From positions 1 to 49,718 of the IMG/VR virus record IMGVR_UViG_3300027659_000050: DNA of 49,718 bases. The stretch is one strand, 5' to 3'. This document shows, in pieces, positions 41,628 to 49,718 of this stretch (its first letter is position 1; every line of letters begins with the position of its first letter). The translations under genes were made by a program, and so were the position numbers. Below the pieces are notes generated by a model. That model was not told where the DNA came from. It saw only the letters and a program-made list of their open reading frames with translations, and did no database searches. Source of the stretch: a virus.

Positions 41628-44066
41628 ATGCTCTCAATAGGAAACGACAACTTCTCACTTGCAACCCTTGACGAAAATGGCAAGCCTCCAGCAACGCGAA
41701 TCTCCAATGGGAATCACGCTTGGAATATAGCTAACAACTTGAGGCTGGCTAATGTAGGCAGGGAAAACAAACGCATTCGTATCTACAAAGCGTACAAGAT
41801 GTTCCCGCCCACAGGATACAGCAAGATCGCTGAAAAGAAACTGCCTTGGCAATCGGACGTGAACTACGGACAACTTGGATTTATCGTAGATAACCAGAAG
41901 TCCAGTTACTACGATGTCATTACGGAACGTCAGGCTTGTTGCACGATCAAAAGCAAATTCGGCAACGAAAAAGAACGCTTAGTAAACTCTGAAAACATCT
42001 CAACGGCATTTGACCAAGCCATCCGCGAATGGCCCGGCTACCTCTACAATACAGAACAAGATTTAGAAGAAATGCTCTTGTACGGAAAAGGTATCGGAAT
42101 GTGGGATAGCCCTATGGGATGGATGCCCGAACACGTTTTCCTATCTGATCTTCTTTTCCCAGATGATATTCGTATCGACTTCTGCAACCTTGAAGAGTTT
42201 GTGCGCCGTGTCCGCCTGACTCCTTACGAGTTGTATAAGAAGATCGAGAACCGCGCTGCTGCTGAAGCAATGGGATGGAATGTAGATGCGGCTATTGACG
42301 CTATCCGATTCCACCGCGCATTCACTAACCACCGCAAGACCCGCGAAGACTTCTTCCGCACGATCAGTGAGGCTGGATTCAACTGGAGTCTTTCTGTAAA
42401 CCAAAAGATTGATCTGTATGAAGTCTACTGGAGAGAGTTCGATGGAACCATTTCTAAAGCAATCATCCTACAGGATTACCAACCTATCGCTCAATACATC
42501 AACTCCAATGTCAAGGGGTCTGGCAAGCTAAGTGAAGACGATGTTCGTAGTGAGCATGGATTTATGATGCTTAAAGTAGGAGCATATAACTCATGGGATG
42601 AGATTCTTTATATGCTCACTGACTCTGTTGGTTCTGGTCTATTCCAAGACATTAAGAGCCAAGCGGAATCGGCGTTCGTTGCTTGCCGTCAGTATGACTT
42701 TACGATGAACGGACTGGTTGATGCAGTACGACTCAACTCCATGCTGATGATCGAGGGACAGGGGCCAGATTCTACCAAGATGCTGAAACAAATGGAGTGG
42801 CTACCAATCTCTGTTATGCCAGATGGAGCTAAGTTCATCCAGAACCGCTTCCAACTCCCAGTAGCAGAGAGCATGGGATTCATGCAGTTCTTCATGGGAG
42901 ATATGTACAGAGGCATGGGTCAGTATCGTATCAATTCCCCTACTTCTGGTGGTAAACAACGCACCAAAGGAGAAGCAGAACTGGATGCCGCTGAGTCAGC
43001 AAAACTATCTGGAACCCAGATTCGTCGATTCAACGAGTGCCAAACATTGTACTTCAAACAACTCTACAAGAGGTTTGTAAGCTCTAAGTCCAGCGACGAT
43101 GGGTATGAATACGTTAAGAAGTTCTACGAAATCCTAGAGGAAATGGGAACACCCAAAGAAGCCGCCACTTGGAAGAACATCACTAGCATTCGTTCTAACC
43201 TTATCAATGGAGCGGGTAGTCCTAGCTTTAAACTGATTACGGCTGAGAAGCTATTGCAGATCACAGCTATTACTCCAGCCAACGAAGGTCAAGAGAACGC
43301 TGTTAAGGACGCTATTGCTGCACTATCTGGACGTGATAACGTAGCTAGGTATCGTAATACTAAGCCAACCAAGATTGATGACACGATGCGTATCATTGGG
43401 TTTGAGAACGCTGGCATGACGGATGTATTCGTTAACCCAGCTAACTTCCCAGTACTGCCAACTGATCCACACATCGAACACGTTAGCGGTCACTTGCAGG
43501 ATATGATGATGCAGATTCAAACGAGTATGCAGATGATCCAAGGCGGTCAACCAGACGTTAACGAACTAGCTAAGACAGTTCGCTCCGTCCAATTCAAGGG
43601 TGGTCACATCATGGCGCACGTTGGATTCATTCAGAAAGACCCATCCAAACAAGACTTCCTCAAGCAATTCATGCAAGGGATGCAACAGGCTCAAGGTGCA
43701 GCAGACGAAATCGCTGGTGTATACCAAGAGATGGCACAAGCCCAGCAAGGCAAACAATCTTCGGAAGAAGAACTCAAGCTCCAGTACCTCGCTGCCAAAT
43801 CGGGCATCGAGATCGACACCAAGAAGAAGCTCGCGGACATCTCCGTTGGCAAGGCTGCTATCAGTCACGCTCAACGTACAGAACAACGCAAGGAACAAGG
43901 TATCACTCAGCTTGCTCTACAGAAAGCCAAAGCTCGCCAAGAAATCCAAAAGGAAAAGGCAAAGATGGCAACTATGCAGGGCGAAGAAACCGAAGTAGAA
44001 GAAGTAGAAGAAGTTGAGATTGAAACTCCAGAACAAACGAATATTACGCCAATGCCTCCACAATGA
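41628..44066 (+). CDS. Portal protein (podovirus type)
   Basis: 812 residues. The N-terminal wing (WQSDVNYGQLGFIVDNQKSSYYDV), a central region with QMEWLPISVMPDG, and MGQYRINSPTSGGKQRTKGEAE (split here: a Gly/Lys loop before a long helix) resemble large podoviral portals. The C-terminal 180 residues are Gln/Lys/Glu-rich and coiled coil (EIAGVYQEMAQAQQGK), ending in an acidic tail, like the barrel extension of P22-class portals. Followed by scaffold and capsid genes. Overlaps the next gene by ATGA. Confidence 0.8.
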   Translation: MLSIGNDNFSLATLDENGKPPATRISNGNHAWNIANNLRLANVGRENKRIRIYKAYKMFPPTGYSKIAEKKLPWQSDVNYGQLGFIVDNQKSSYYDVITERQACCTIKSKFGNEKERLVNSENISTAFDQAIREWPGYLYNTEQDLEEMLLYGKGIGMWDSPMGWMPEHVFLSDLLFPDDIRIDFCNLEEFVRRVRLTPYELYKKIENRAAAEAMGWNVDAAIDAIRFHRAFTNHRKTREDFFRTISEAGFNWSLSVNQKIDLYEVYWREFDGTISKAIILQDYQPIAQYINSNVKGSGKLSEDDVRSEHGFMMLKVGAYNSWDEILYMLTDSVGSGLFQDIKSQAESAFVACRQYDFTMNGLVDAVRLNSMLMIEGQGPDSTKMLKQMEWLPISVMPDGAKFIQNRFQLPVAESMGFMQFFMGDMYRGMGQYRINSPTSGGKQRTKGEAELDAAESAKLSGTQIRRFNECQTLYFKQLYKRFVSSKSSDDGYEYVKKFYEILEEMGTPKEAATWKNITSIRSNLINGAGSPSFKLITAEKLLQITAITPANEGQENAVKDAIAALSGRDNVARYRNTKPTKIDDTMRIIGFENAGMTDVFVNPANFPVLPTDPHIEHVSGHLQDMMMQIQTSMQMIQGGQPDVNELAKTVRSVQFKGGHIMAHVGFIQKDPSKQDFLKQFMQGMQQAQGAADEIAGVYQEMAQAQQGKQSSEEELKLQYLAAKSGIEIDTKKKLADISVGKAAISHAQRTEQRKEQGITQLALQKAKARQEIQKEKAKMATMQGEETEVEEVEEVEIETPEQTNITPMPPQ

Positions 44067-44314
44067 GTACAACAGACAAAATCAAAAGCATCTGCGCTGC
44101 TATAGCTTCTCACGAAGACTGGTATGCTTTGCAAACTTACCTACTAATGACGGCAACGCCATCAGAAGGAATCACAACTCTACGAGATGTAATCAACCGA
44201 ATCAATTCAATCGGAGAAGATACAGCAGTAGAGTTCAAGAAAAACAAACCAAGCAACAAGAAGGAAGCACCTAAAATGTTTCATTCTGACCCAGACCTAG
44301 ACGAAGAAAACTAA
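44063..44314 (+). CDS. 83-residue helical head-module protein
   Basis: Helical N-terminus (DKIKSICAAIASHEDWYALQ), middle EGITTLRDVINRINSIGED, and a polar acidic end (FHSDPDLDEEN). ATGA overlap with the portal and 3 bp to the scaffold. No family recognised. Confidence 0.6.
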   Translation: MSTTDKIKSICAAIASHEDWYALQTYLLMTATPSEGITTLRDVINRINSIGEDTAVEFKKNKPSNKKEAPKMFHSDPDLDEEN

Positions 44315-44317
44315 TAT

Positions 44318-45601
44318 ATGAGCGAAAGCGATACAGACAACATCATCCAAGACCTTAAAAGCAAACCACAAATTGCTATTAAAGGAAACACATCTGACTT
44401 CCTAAAGAAGTTCAGCAAACAACAAGCCGACGAAGGCAAGCCAAGTTCAACGAACGTAGGCGATCCAATGCTCGGAATGAAACAACAAGAATCAGAACCA
44501 TCTGATTACGAAGCTGAACAAGAGTCATATAGTGTCAATAAGGAAGACATTACATCTGACCGCAAAGGTAAAAAGAAAGGATTTGTTGAACGACAAATCG
44601 AAGAGAACCGCAAACTCAAAGAAGAACTAGAGAAATATCGTAAAGAGGAAATCCCCAAATTTGAAACCAAAATTCAAGAACTTGAAAGACTCGCATCTGA
44701 AAGTAAAACAACAACAGAAACGAATCACTACCAACAACAACTCAGGAAAGCCAGTGAAGAGAAAGAAGAACTCGAAAGGCAGTTGTCAGAACAAGTCAAC
44801 GACTTGCGCGGAAAACTGGACTTTCACGACATCACCAGCAATCCAGAGTTCAAAAAGAACTACGTTGAACCCATCAAGCAAACTTATGACTCTGCTAAAA
44901 AGTTGCTTAACAATGATCCAACGCTTCTTTCTGTGTACGCCAGAGCTACAGCAGCAAATGCCGCTATGTACAATGCGACATCCGAAGAAGACCTCAGGGC
45001 AGCAGAAGCCACAAGGGACGAAGCGTTCGACGAAATCACGAACTCGCTATCGCAATTCAAGCAGTACCAATTCGCGGAGCAAGTCAACAGCTTCATTAAA
45101 GCAACCCAAACCCACCACAACGCCTTGCTTAACTTTGAACAAACAAAGCAAAACATCATTCAAACAACAAAGCAACGTGAACAAGATGGACGCAACAAGT
45201 TCCTTAATGAGTGGAAAAGCAGTTACAAAACAACTCAAGAAGAAATAGACAGTCAGACATCTATTCCAGATCACATCTCGGAATACATGAAGGAGAAGGG
45301 AATCAAATACGACATTAGCCGGGATGAAGCCATTGCGCTTTCTGCTACACAGCAGTCTACCGAAGAAGCCTCCGTTGAGGAGATGAATCGTTTGATTCAC
45401 CAAGGACGATCATACAAGAAGCTACAGGCGCAACTTAAAGCCTATCAAAGTATGGTTAAAGAGAAAGATGATTACATTGAAAAACTAAAAGGTTCTTCAC
45501 GAATCACCGCATCACCCAAGTCAAATTCTCCATCACAACTGATGAGTCTGTCGGAGGGACTGGCAGCGAAACTTGCACGTTTCGGCCCACGAACTGCATA
45601 A
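44318..45601 (+). CDS. Scaffolding protein
   Basis: 427 residues, charged and almost wholly helical. A long coiled coil covers about 88-170 (ERQIEENRKLKEELEKYRKE, ASEEKEELERQLSEQV), with further helices to 390 and a Ser/Pro-rich basic C-terminus (ASPKSNSPSQLMSLSEGLAA). Position directly between portal and capsid gene, and composition, fit a scaffold with a C-terminal capsid-binding helix. A strong terminator follows within 25 bp. Confidence 0.75.
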   Translation: MSESDTDNIIQDLKSKPQIAIKGNTSDFLKKFSKQQADEGKPSSTNVGDPMLGMKQQESEPSDYEAEQESYSVNKEDITSDRKGKKKGFVERQIEENRKLKEELEKYRKEEIPKFETKIQELERLASESKTTTETNHYQQQLRKASEEKEELERQLSEQVNDLRGKLDFHDITSNPEFKKNYVEPIKQTYDSAKKLLNNDPTLLSVYARATAANAAMYNATSEEDLRAAEATRDEAFDEITNSLSQFKQYQFAEQVNSFIKATQTHHNALLNFEQTKQNIIQTTKQREQDGRNKFLNEWKSSYKTTQEEIDSQTSIPDHISEYMKEKGIKYDISRDEAIALSATQQSTEEASVEEMNRLIHQGRSYKKLQAQLKAYQSMVKEKDDYIEKLKGSSRITASPKSNSPSQLMSLSEGLAAKLARFGPRTA

Positions 45602-45624
45602 GCCCAAAACCAGTTGAAATATGG

Positions 45625-45664
45625 AAAGGTGAAAGACGTAAAAAATCTTTCACCTTTTTTGTTT
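45625..45664 (+). terminator. Strong intrinsic terminator after scaffold
   Basis: AAAGGTGAAAGA / TCTTTCACCTTT perfect stem (45625-45636 with 45646-45657), then TTTGTTTT. It separates portal-scaffold transcription from the capsid promoter. Confidence 0.85.
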
Positions 45665-45670
45665 TATCGC

Positions 45671-45698
45671 TTGACAATATAAATAATGTTCTTATGTT
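45671..45698 (+). promoter_or_regulatory. Sigma-70-like promoter of major capsid gene
   Basis: TTGACA at 45671-45676, 16-bp spacer, TATGTT at 45693-45698. The transcript would start near 45705, giving a leader of about 220 nt, the longest in the window. Confidence 0.75.
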
Positions 45699-45721
45699 TT
45701 GATCAAACGGGATATCCGAGA

Positions 45722-45737
45722 TTATCGTTTACGATAA
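45722..45737. promoter_or_regulatory. Palindrome site 18 in capsid leader
   Basis: TTATCGTTTACGATAA, about 18 bp downstream of the predicted transcription start; could act as a roadblock operator or an RNA hairpin. Confidence 0.8.
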
Positions 45738-45748
45738 TATTAGGGATT

Positions 45749-45875
45749 CAGTCTCACCCGGACTGGCGAGTAACATCACTCGCATGAAAAGATGTTTCTG
45801 GACTGCTCTCGCAAGAGAGATTCGGGGTTGACTCCAGCCGAAGAAAAACGAAGCACTCGCTTTGGCATTCTTCGG
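45749..45875 (+). ncRNA. Structured RNA leader of capsid gene
   Basis: Consecutive perfect helices: CAGTC/GACTG (45749-45753, 45761-45765); GCGAGT/ACTCGC (45766-45771, 45778-45783); CTGGA/TCCAG (45798-45802, 45833-45837) enclosing CTCTC/GAGAG (45806-45819); CCGAAGAA/TTCTTCGG (45838-45845, 45868-45875). The whole loop AACATC of the second helix (45772-45777) is complementary to GATGTT at 45791-45796, giving a pseudoknot or an alternative helix. A 15-codon open frame (45784-45831, MKRCFWTALAREIRG) lies inside. No match to a known riboswitch is recognised. Confidence 0.6.
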
Positions 45876-45927
45876 ACTTGTCATGGGTGCAACAACCAAA
45901 CCAAACTAAACCAACCAACTAAATAAA

Positions 45928-47337
45928 ATGTCAGATCAACTATACTTCAATAGCTGTGCTGAAATTGATTCTTTCTTTCGTGAGGGCCGCGAATATTTCA
46001 ACGACCTCTATGTAAAGAAACTTGTCACTAACAGTGCATATTTCACACGTTTCGAGGAGCAAGCATGGCCTCTTAACCACACAACTGAACAGAAAGCGTT
46101 CCGCTTCGGACGTGGATTCCACGATCCTTGTACGCCTTTCCGTCAGATCACCGACACCTACTGCGAGACTGATTCTTGCGATAGCAAACCCGAAGTGATT
46201 CAACGCCCCGGCACTGAGTCCTATACTTTCGAGTTGCTCCGTAAGGAAATGACTACTGACTGGATTTGCGTTGAGAGCTTGCTCTATCGTTTGTTCCCAG
46301 CAGAAGAAATCCTCCAGTTTGAAGAGTCGAATGCCCGTATCACTAAGAACGTGCATGAAGAGTTTCTTCGCTCCAACTACATTGGCCAATCTGGTCACAA
46401 GTGGATGGGTATCACTACGGATGACGGAACCTATTGCGGACTCGTTGACGATAACGCTTGGTTCGTTCCAGAGCATACGCTCAACAACGAAGCTGGCTAC
46501 GATCTCTGCGCTATTCGCGTTAAACTCGCTCCTGCCAACCTCAACACGATTGCTTATCTCTCGCTTGATATGCTCGACGATGCTCTCGTTGACCTCCAAG
46601 ACGAAGATGACGCTTTCCGCCTTGATCTCCAAGACGCAACTGGTCAACCTTTGCTCGACATCGTTATCCCTGACCCACAAGTTGGACGTGCGCTTTATTT
46701 CCAAGCGAAACGCAACAACGGTTACTGGGATGCAAACACTGATTTCGATGAGCGTCTTACCCGCTTGAAACTCGGAATCAATCGTATCATCGGCGATTAC
46801 GCCTTCGGTTACGACATCAACTCCGCTCGTTTCAACGCTGATACGGCATTCAACGCAACACTTCCAGCCTATAACGAAGCTGACCCTGCAACATGGGCGC
46901 GTCTCGTTCGTGTACCTCGTTACATCAAGACTGTGCTTGAACAAGGATGTGCTTACATCCCTAACCGCGCTTACCGCACTGCCGATTTCGGCATCTCGGT
47001 TGCTATGGTTAACAAAGCAATGTGCAAGTGGACAATGCCTTCCTCGACTGGATACGGCCAAGCCCAACAAATGACCCAGAACTACGCTGGCGATTGGGAA
47101 TGGAAGAACCCAGATTGGGAGTGCAACCGCTGGCGTAAATCGGGCTTCTATCAAGCCCAGTTCCGTCTTGCCGCACAAGTTAAAGACCCAACCATCATGC
47201 ACACCTTCTTGCATCGTATGCCACAGAGCAAAAACCTCTATGGTTCCTGCTGCGAAGTGCAGACCTATATCGTACCTGAGAACAATCAGGACTGCTATAG
47301 CTGCGCTGGTGTAGGTGACATTGTTGTGCCTTCCTAA
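45928..47337 (+). CDS. Major capsid protein
   Basis: 469 residues. Assigned from its place after portal and scaffold, its own promoter and long leader, and the strong C-rich third-position codon bias expected of the most expressed gene. Segments include WPLNHTTEQKAFRFGRGFHD, VLEQGCAYIPNRAYRTADFG and a C-terminal Cys group (CCEVQTY...DCYSCAGVG). The fold is presumably HK97-like, but no diagnostic motif was read by eye. The codon bias leaves a 477-codon antisense frame open; that frame is not a gene. Confidence 0.75.
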   Translation: MSDQLYFNSCAEIDSFFREGREYFNDLYVKKLVTNSAYFTRFEEQAWPLNHTTEQKAFRFGRGFHDPCTPFRQITDTYCETDSCDSKPEVIQRPGTESYTFELLRKEMTTDWICVESLLYRLFPAEEILQFEESNARITKNVHEEFLRSNYIGQSGHKWMGITTDDGTYCGLVDDNAWFVPEHTLNNEAGYDLCAIRVKLAPANLNTIAYLSLDMLDDALVDLQDEDDAFRLDLQDATGQPLLDIVIPDPQVGRALYFQAKRNNGYWDANTDFDERLTRLKLGINRIIGDYAFGYDINSARFNADTAFNATLPAYNEADPATWARLVRVPRYIKTVLEQGCAYIPNRAYRTADFGISVAMVNKAMCKWTMPSSTGYGQAQQMTQNYAGDWEWKNPDWECNRWRKSGFYQAQFRLAAQVKDPTIMHTFLHRMPQSKNLYGSCCEVQTYIVPENNQDCYSCAGVGDIVVPS

Positions 47338-47345
47338 GTTAAACA

Positions 47346-47369
47346 GGGGAGGGGCGAAAGCCTCTCCCC
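47346..47369 (+). other. GC-rich hairpin after capsid gene
   Basis: GGGGAGGGGC-GAAA-GCCTCTCCCC (one G-U pair) 8 bp after the capsid stop, followed by ACAACC with no U-tract. Likely an mRNA-stabilising or processing stem, or a partial terminator lowering downstream expression. Confidence 0.65.
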
Positions 47370-47390
47370 ACAACCTTAAATAAAAATAAT

Positions 47391-48005
47391 ATGTCTAATT
47401 CACGACCACTCGCTTATGATCGGGTTAACCTTTTTGGCCCGATTGCCGTTAACCTTCTCGCTGCTGGAGACGCTGATCTTCTTGTTCTTAATGACCAAGA
47501 TACTAAGTTCTTTCCAACAAGCATCGTATTGGAGACTGCCTATGCTCGCGGAACCACTGCCACCGATCCAATTGTGATCGTTGACAACGGAACCACTGGC
47601 GAAAACATCACCTCCTCACTCACCATCACTGATGCCCTTGATAACCAAGGCCGCTACAATCCTCTTACGATTGCCGCTAACCCTTACGTTATCACTGGTT
47701 CTAGCAAACTCCGTTTGTTGAAATCCACTGTTGGTGCTGGTCAAGCTACCGCAACTCGTTCCCGTACTTCGGGCGTTGCTACAATCGTAACTGGTGCTGT
47801 TCATGGTTTTTCCACGGGCGACACGATCACGATTGCCAGCATGACCGATACTACGTTCAATGACGTTCAAGCGGAAATCACCGTTACTAGCACAACTGCA
47901 TTCACCTACGCAAACGCTGGTGTTGACGTTGTTTCTGGTGCAGATACTGCCGGACGTGTTGGCGCACTTTATGTGAACGCCTACGTTGTTGGTATCTACT
48001 ACTAA
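47391..48005 (+). CDS. Head decoration / Ig-like surface protein
   Basis: 204 residues. The first 130 are beta-rich. Residues about 120-185 (SRTSGVATIVTGAVHGFSTG, then TITIASMTDTTFNDV and AFTYANAGVDV) match a short beta domain frequent in phage virion proteins. Its place just after the capsid gene, separated by a stable hairpin, suggests a decoration protein made at a ratio to the capsid. Cannot exclude a head-fibre role. Confidence 0.6.
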   Translation: MSNSRPLAYDRVNLFGPIAVNLLAAGDADLLVLNDQDTKFFPTSIVLETAYARGTTATDPIVIVDNGTTGENITSSLTITDALDNQGRYNPLTIAANPYVITGSSKLRLLKSTVGAGQATATRSRTSGVATIVTGAVHGFSTGDTITIASMTDTTFNDVQAEITVTSTTAFTYANAGVDVVSGADTAGRVGALYVNAYVVGIYY

Positions 48006-48021
48006 CCCATTCCCCATTATT

Positions 48022-48051
48022 GGGTAGGGAGGTCTTTAACCCTCCCTGCCC
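48022..48051 (+). other. GC-rich hairpin after decoration gene
   Basis: GGGTAGGGAGG / CCTCCCTGCCC (one G-U pair) with an 8-nt loop, 16 bp after the stop and followed by ATAACCTTTTC. Same placement as the hairpin after the capsid gene. Confidence 0.65.
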
Positions 48052-48068
48052 ATAACCTTTTCTAAATT

Positions 48069-48332
48069 ATGGCTTGCTTTACATCCTTACCTTACCACAA
48101 TAAATTCTACCCACTTCTGATTACGGTGTCTGCTGCTGCTGGTATTACTCCAATTTCTTTCGGTTGCTTTGATGCAGCCAGTGATGCCTCTAGGCTCTAT
48201 CAATTCTATCTAGCTTTTGCTACAATCGGTGAAGTTACTATTGTATCTGAAAACTGCTTTGTGCAAACAACGGAAGACCAACAACTCTTTGTTCTTAACG
48301 AAGCTGTTGCTGCTGCGCTTCCTGTTACCTAA
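48069..48332 (+). CDS. Small head-region protein
   Basis: 87 residues, beta-rich and hydrophobic in part (KFYPLLITVSAAAGITPISF; TIGEVTIVSENCF). Start context CTAAATTATG. Resembles the next gene in size and tone, so both may be head-completion or fibre-attachment proteins. No family recognised. Confidence 0.6.
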   Translation: MACFTSLPYHNKFYPLLITVSAAAGITPISFGCFDAASDASRLYQFYLAFATIGEVTIVSENCFVQTTEDQQLFVLNEAVAAALPVT

Positions 48333-48348
48333 TTATCGTTAACGATAA
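48333..48348. promoter_or_regulatory. Palindrome site 19
   Basis: Perfect TTATCGTTAACGATAA immediately after the stop of the previous gene (TAA at 48330-48332) and 7 bp before the ATG at 48356. Confidence 0.85.
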
Positions 48349-48355
48349 AAACCTT

Positions 48356-48631
48356 ATGGCTACTCCAGCACTATCACAACCCTGCTTTGTTGATCTAACA
48401 CCAGATCAGCAGAACTTTAATATCTACGATTCCCTAAAACAGATCGCAGGATTTGATATTCCTGCCTACGATCAGATTGACATTGCGTACTATGGTACAA
48501 CAAATAACATTGCAACAGTCCAGTATCTATTCGATGGAGTCCCAGTAGCTACATTAAACTTGTTCTACTCAGTTAATCCTCCAACAACTAATGACGCAAA
48601 TCTAACGACTATAACTGTAACATACCCTTAA
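48356..48631 (+). CDS. Small head-region protein
   Basis: 91 residues. Starts ATPALSQPCFVDLTPDQQNF and has a beta sandwich-like pattern (YDQIDIAYYGTTNNIATVQY, VPVATLNLFYSV). Three bp before the collagen-like gene, so probably co-transcribed. Possibly a fibre anchor. No family recognised. Confidence 0.6.
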   Translation: MATPALSQPCFVDLTPDQQNFNIYDSLKQIAGFDIPAYDQIDIAYYGTTNNIATVQYLFDGVPVATLNLFYSVNPPTTNDANLTTITVTYP

Positions 48632-48634
48632 TTT

Positions 48635-49718
48635 ATGGCCCTTAGATTCAATCCCTTCACTGGTAAACTAGACTTTGTTGGAAGCCGAGAGCCAGCAAGT
48701 CAAGCAACATATTACAAAAGTGGAAACCAAAGCTTAATCAGTGGTTCTACTGATATTACTTTTGATCAGGATGCGTCTTGGAATAATGCAAATGGTTATA
48801 TTACACACGCATCTGGATCAGCAGATTTTGTTGTAGTTAAAGCGGGACTTTACCAGTTAGAGTGGAATGCTTCTGTAAATGCAAATGGAGCTACATGGAA
48901 TGTAGCAACAAACAAAGTAGTTTCAATTGACATCACTCGTTCTCCTATTGCTGAACAAGTTGTGATCGGACAAACCGCTGTTACGTCAACGATAACAAAT
49001 TACACGCAAAACGTAAGTTCTACCTTCAACCTTGAAGTTGGAGATATTATTAATCTTCGCATTCAAGGAAACTATGCATCGGCAACTCCATTCGCGCAAG
49101 GAGTTCAAAATACAATTGACTTTAATACATGGTTTACTTGGAGATTTGTATCATTCGAGGGCAATGGTGGAGGTGGAGGAGGTGGAGCAGATGGCGCGAC
49201 AGGCGCGACTGGCCCAAGCGGTTCCACGGGAGCCACGGGCGCGACTGGAAGCACGGGTGCTACAGGAGCGGGTAGCACAGGCGCAACGGGTTTGGCTGGT
49301 GCAACTGGCCTATCTGGATCGACAGGTTCGACTGGAGCTACAGGGTTGGCTGGCAGTAATGGTAGTACAGGCTCAACTGGAGCTACAGGAACCGCTGGAA
49401 GCAACGGAACTGATGGAGCAACGGGATCGACTGGTGCTATAGGGGTACAAGGAACAACGGGAGCAACGGGCGCAACTGGCCCGGCAGGAACTGGGGCCAC
49501 AGGAGCCACGGGCTTGGATGGAAGCACTGGGGCCACAGGATTACAAGGCGCACAAGGATTTAGTTCTGGTGCGGTGTATTATTTTAACCCATCCGATTCT
49601 TCAAGTATCCTTGGATATTATGAAATGAATCGCAATTTGGTGATTGGAGTCGGAACAACACTTACTGCTTCTGGTGCAGGAGCGCAATTAGTTGGATCAT
49701 TTGCAACAATTCCAAGTG
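48635..49718 (+). CDS. Second collagen-like fibre protein (partial)
   Basis: Starts at ATG 48635 and stays open to the window edge: 361 codons, no stop. Residues 1-9 [13 protein letters not shown] form a common phage fibre start. A C1q/TNF-like beta domain follows (about 25-175, with [16 protein letters not shown] and [10 protein letters not shown]). A poly-Gly hinge (about 178-186) leads to Gly-X-Y triplets (about 187-305). After these comes a beta region ([25 protein letters not shown]) cut by the window. A head or tail fibre with globular domains at both ends of a triple helix. Confidence 0.85.
   Translation, partial: MALRFNPFTGKLDFVGSREPASQATYYKSGNQSLISGSTDITFDQDASWNNANGYITHASGSADFVVVKAGLYQLEWNASVNANGATWNVATNKVVSIDITRSPIAEQVVIGQTAVTSTITNYTQNVSSTFNLEVGDIINLRIQGNYASATPFAQGVQNTIDFNTWFTWRFVSFEGNGGGGGGGADGATGATGPSGSTGATGATGSTGATGAGSTGATGLAGATGLSGSTGSTGATGLAGSNGSTGSTGATGTAGSNGTDGATGSTGAIGVQGTTGATGATGPAGTGATGATGLDGSTGATGLQGAQGFSSGAVYYFNPSDSSSILGYYEMNRNLVIGVGTTLTASGAGAQLVGSFATIPS

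Noticed and set aside
45742-45900. tRNA or tmRNA in the capsid leader (a GGTTGACTCC-like T-arm and an ALALA-coding stretch were noticed)
   Set aside because: No acceptor stem or anticodon arm can be formed in the right order, and no CCA-proximal pairing was found.
45940-47373. A 477-codon open frame antisense to the capsid gene
   Set aside because: It mirrors the capsid gene almost exactly and results from that gene's third-position bias; the residues show no recognisable domain and no promoter or start context.

Overview
The window is a piece of a tailed double-stranded DNA bacteriophage genome with a podovirus-like (P22/T7-type) virion module. It holds a large terminase, portal, coiled-coil scaffold, major capsid protein, tail adaptor, beta-propeller-like tail hub, internal virion proteins (one of 2445 residues), a beta-helix tailspike and collagen-like fibres. 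Both ends are cut inside genes, so the genome continues on each side. No integrase, tRNA, rRNA, CRISPR array or insertion sequence was seen. The host cannot be named from sequence. Promoters look like sigma-70 sites (TTGACA, 16-17 bp, TAnnnT). Most starts lack a Shine-Dalgarno sequence and sit in an A/T-rich ATTATG context.

Layout: (1) 1-9.6 kb, plus strand: lytic-enzyme C-terminus, collagen fibre, short fibre, pectate-lyase-fold tailspike, class 3 lipase, repeat fibre, tail hub and small tail proteins. (2) 9.7-20.6 kb, plus: tail adaptor, small protein, two internal virion proteins and the giant polyvalent/internal virion protein. (3) 20.6-24.1 kb, plus: candidate small RNA, then an operon with a RecB-family nuclease, an SSB-like protein and a putative HTH protein, closed by a bidirectional terminator. 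(4) 24.2-26.4 kb, minus: SF2 helicase with three overlapping small genes; divergent from a small-terminase candidate (26.4-27.0). (5) 27.0-28.8 kb, minus: short accessory genes behind a structured leader. (6) 28.85-29.72 kb: gene-poor, repeat-rich DNA that could be an origin. (7) 29.7-37.9 kb, minus: one long operon running from replication initiator and DnaB helicase through a resolvase-like nuclease, zinc-ribbon protein, three glycosyltransferases with an FkbM methyltransferase, dCMP deaminase and tiny membrane proteins, with most genes joined by ATGA/TAATG overlaps. (8) 37.9-39.3 kb: a divergent regulatory switch (XRE repressor-like gene) and an HNH nuclease. (9) 39.3-41.2 kb, minus: large terminase. 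(10) 41.2 kb to the end, plus: portal, scaffold, capsid, decoration-type proteins and a second collagen fibre.

The strongest unexplained signal is a 16-bp palindrome, consensus TTATCGKWWMCGATAA, found 19 times across every module except the glycosyltransferase cassette. Copies lie inside genes, over putative -10 boxes, directly before start codons, and 17-18 bp upstream of the -35 boxes of the two main DNA-metabolism operons. This resembles a genome-wide regulator-binding array (stoperator-like) or a segregation/anchoring site. The second is a long, multiply folded RNA leader with a possible pseudoknot between the capsid promoter and the capsid gene. Several first genes of transcripts also appear to be leaderless.
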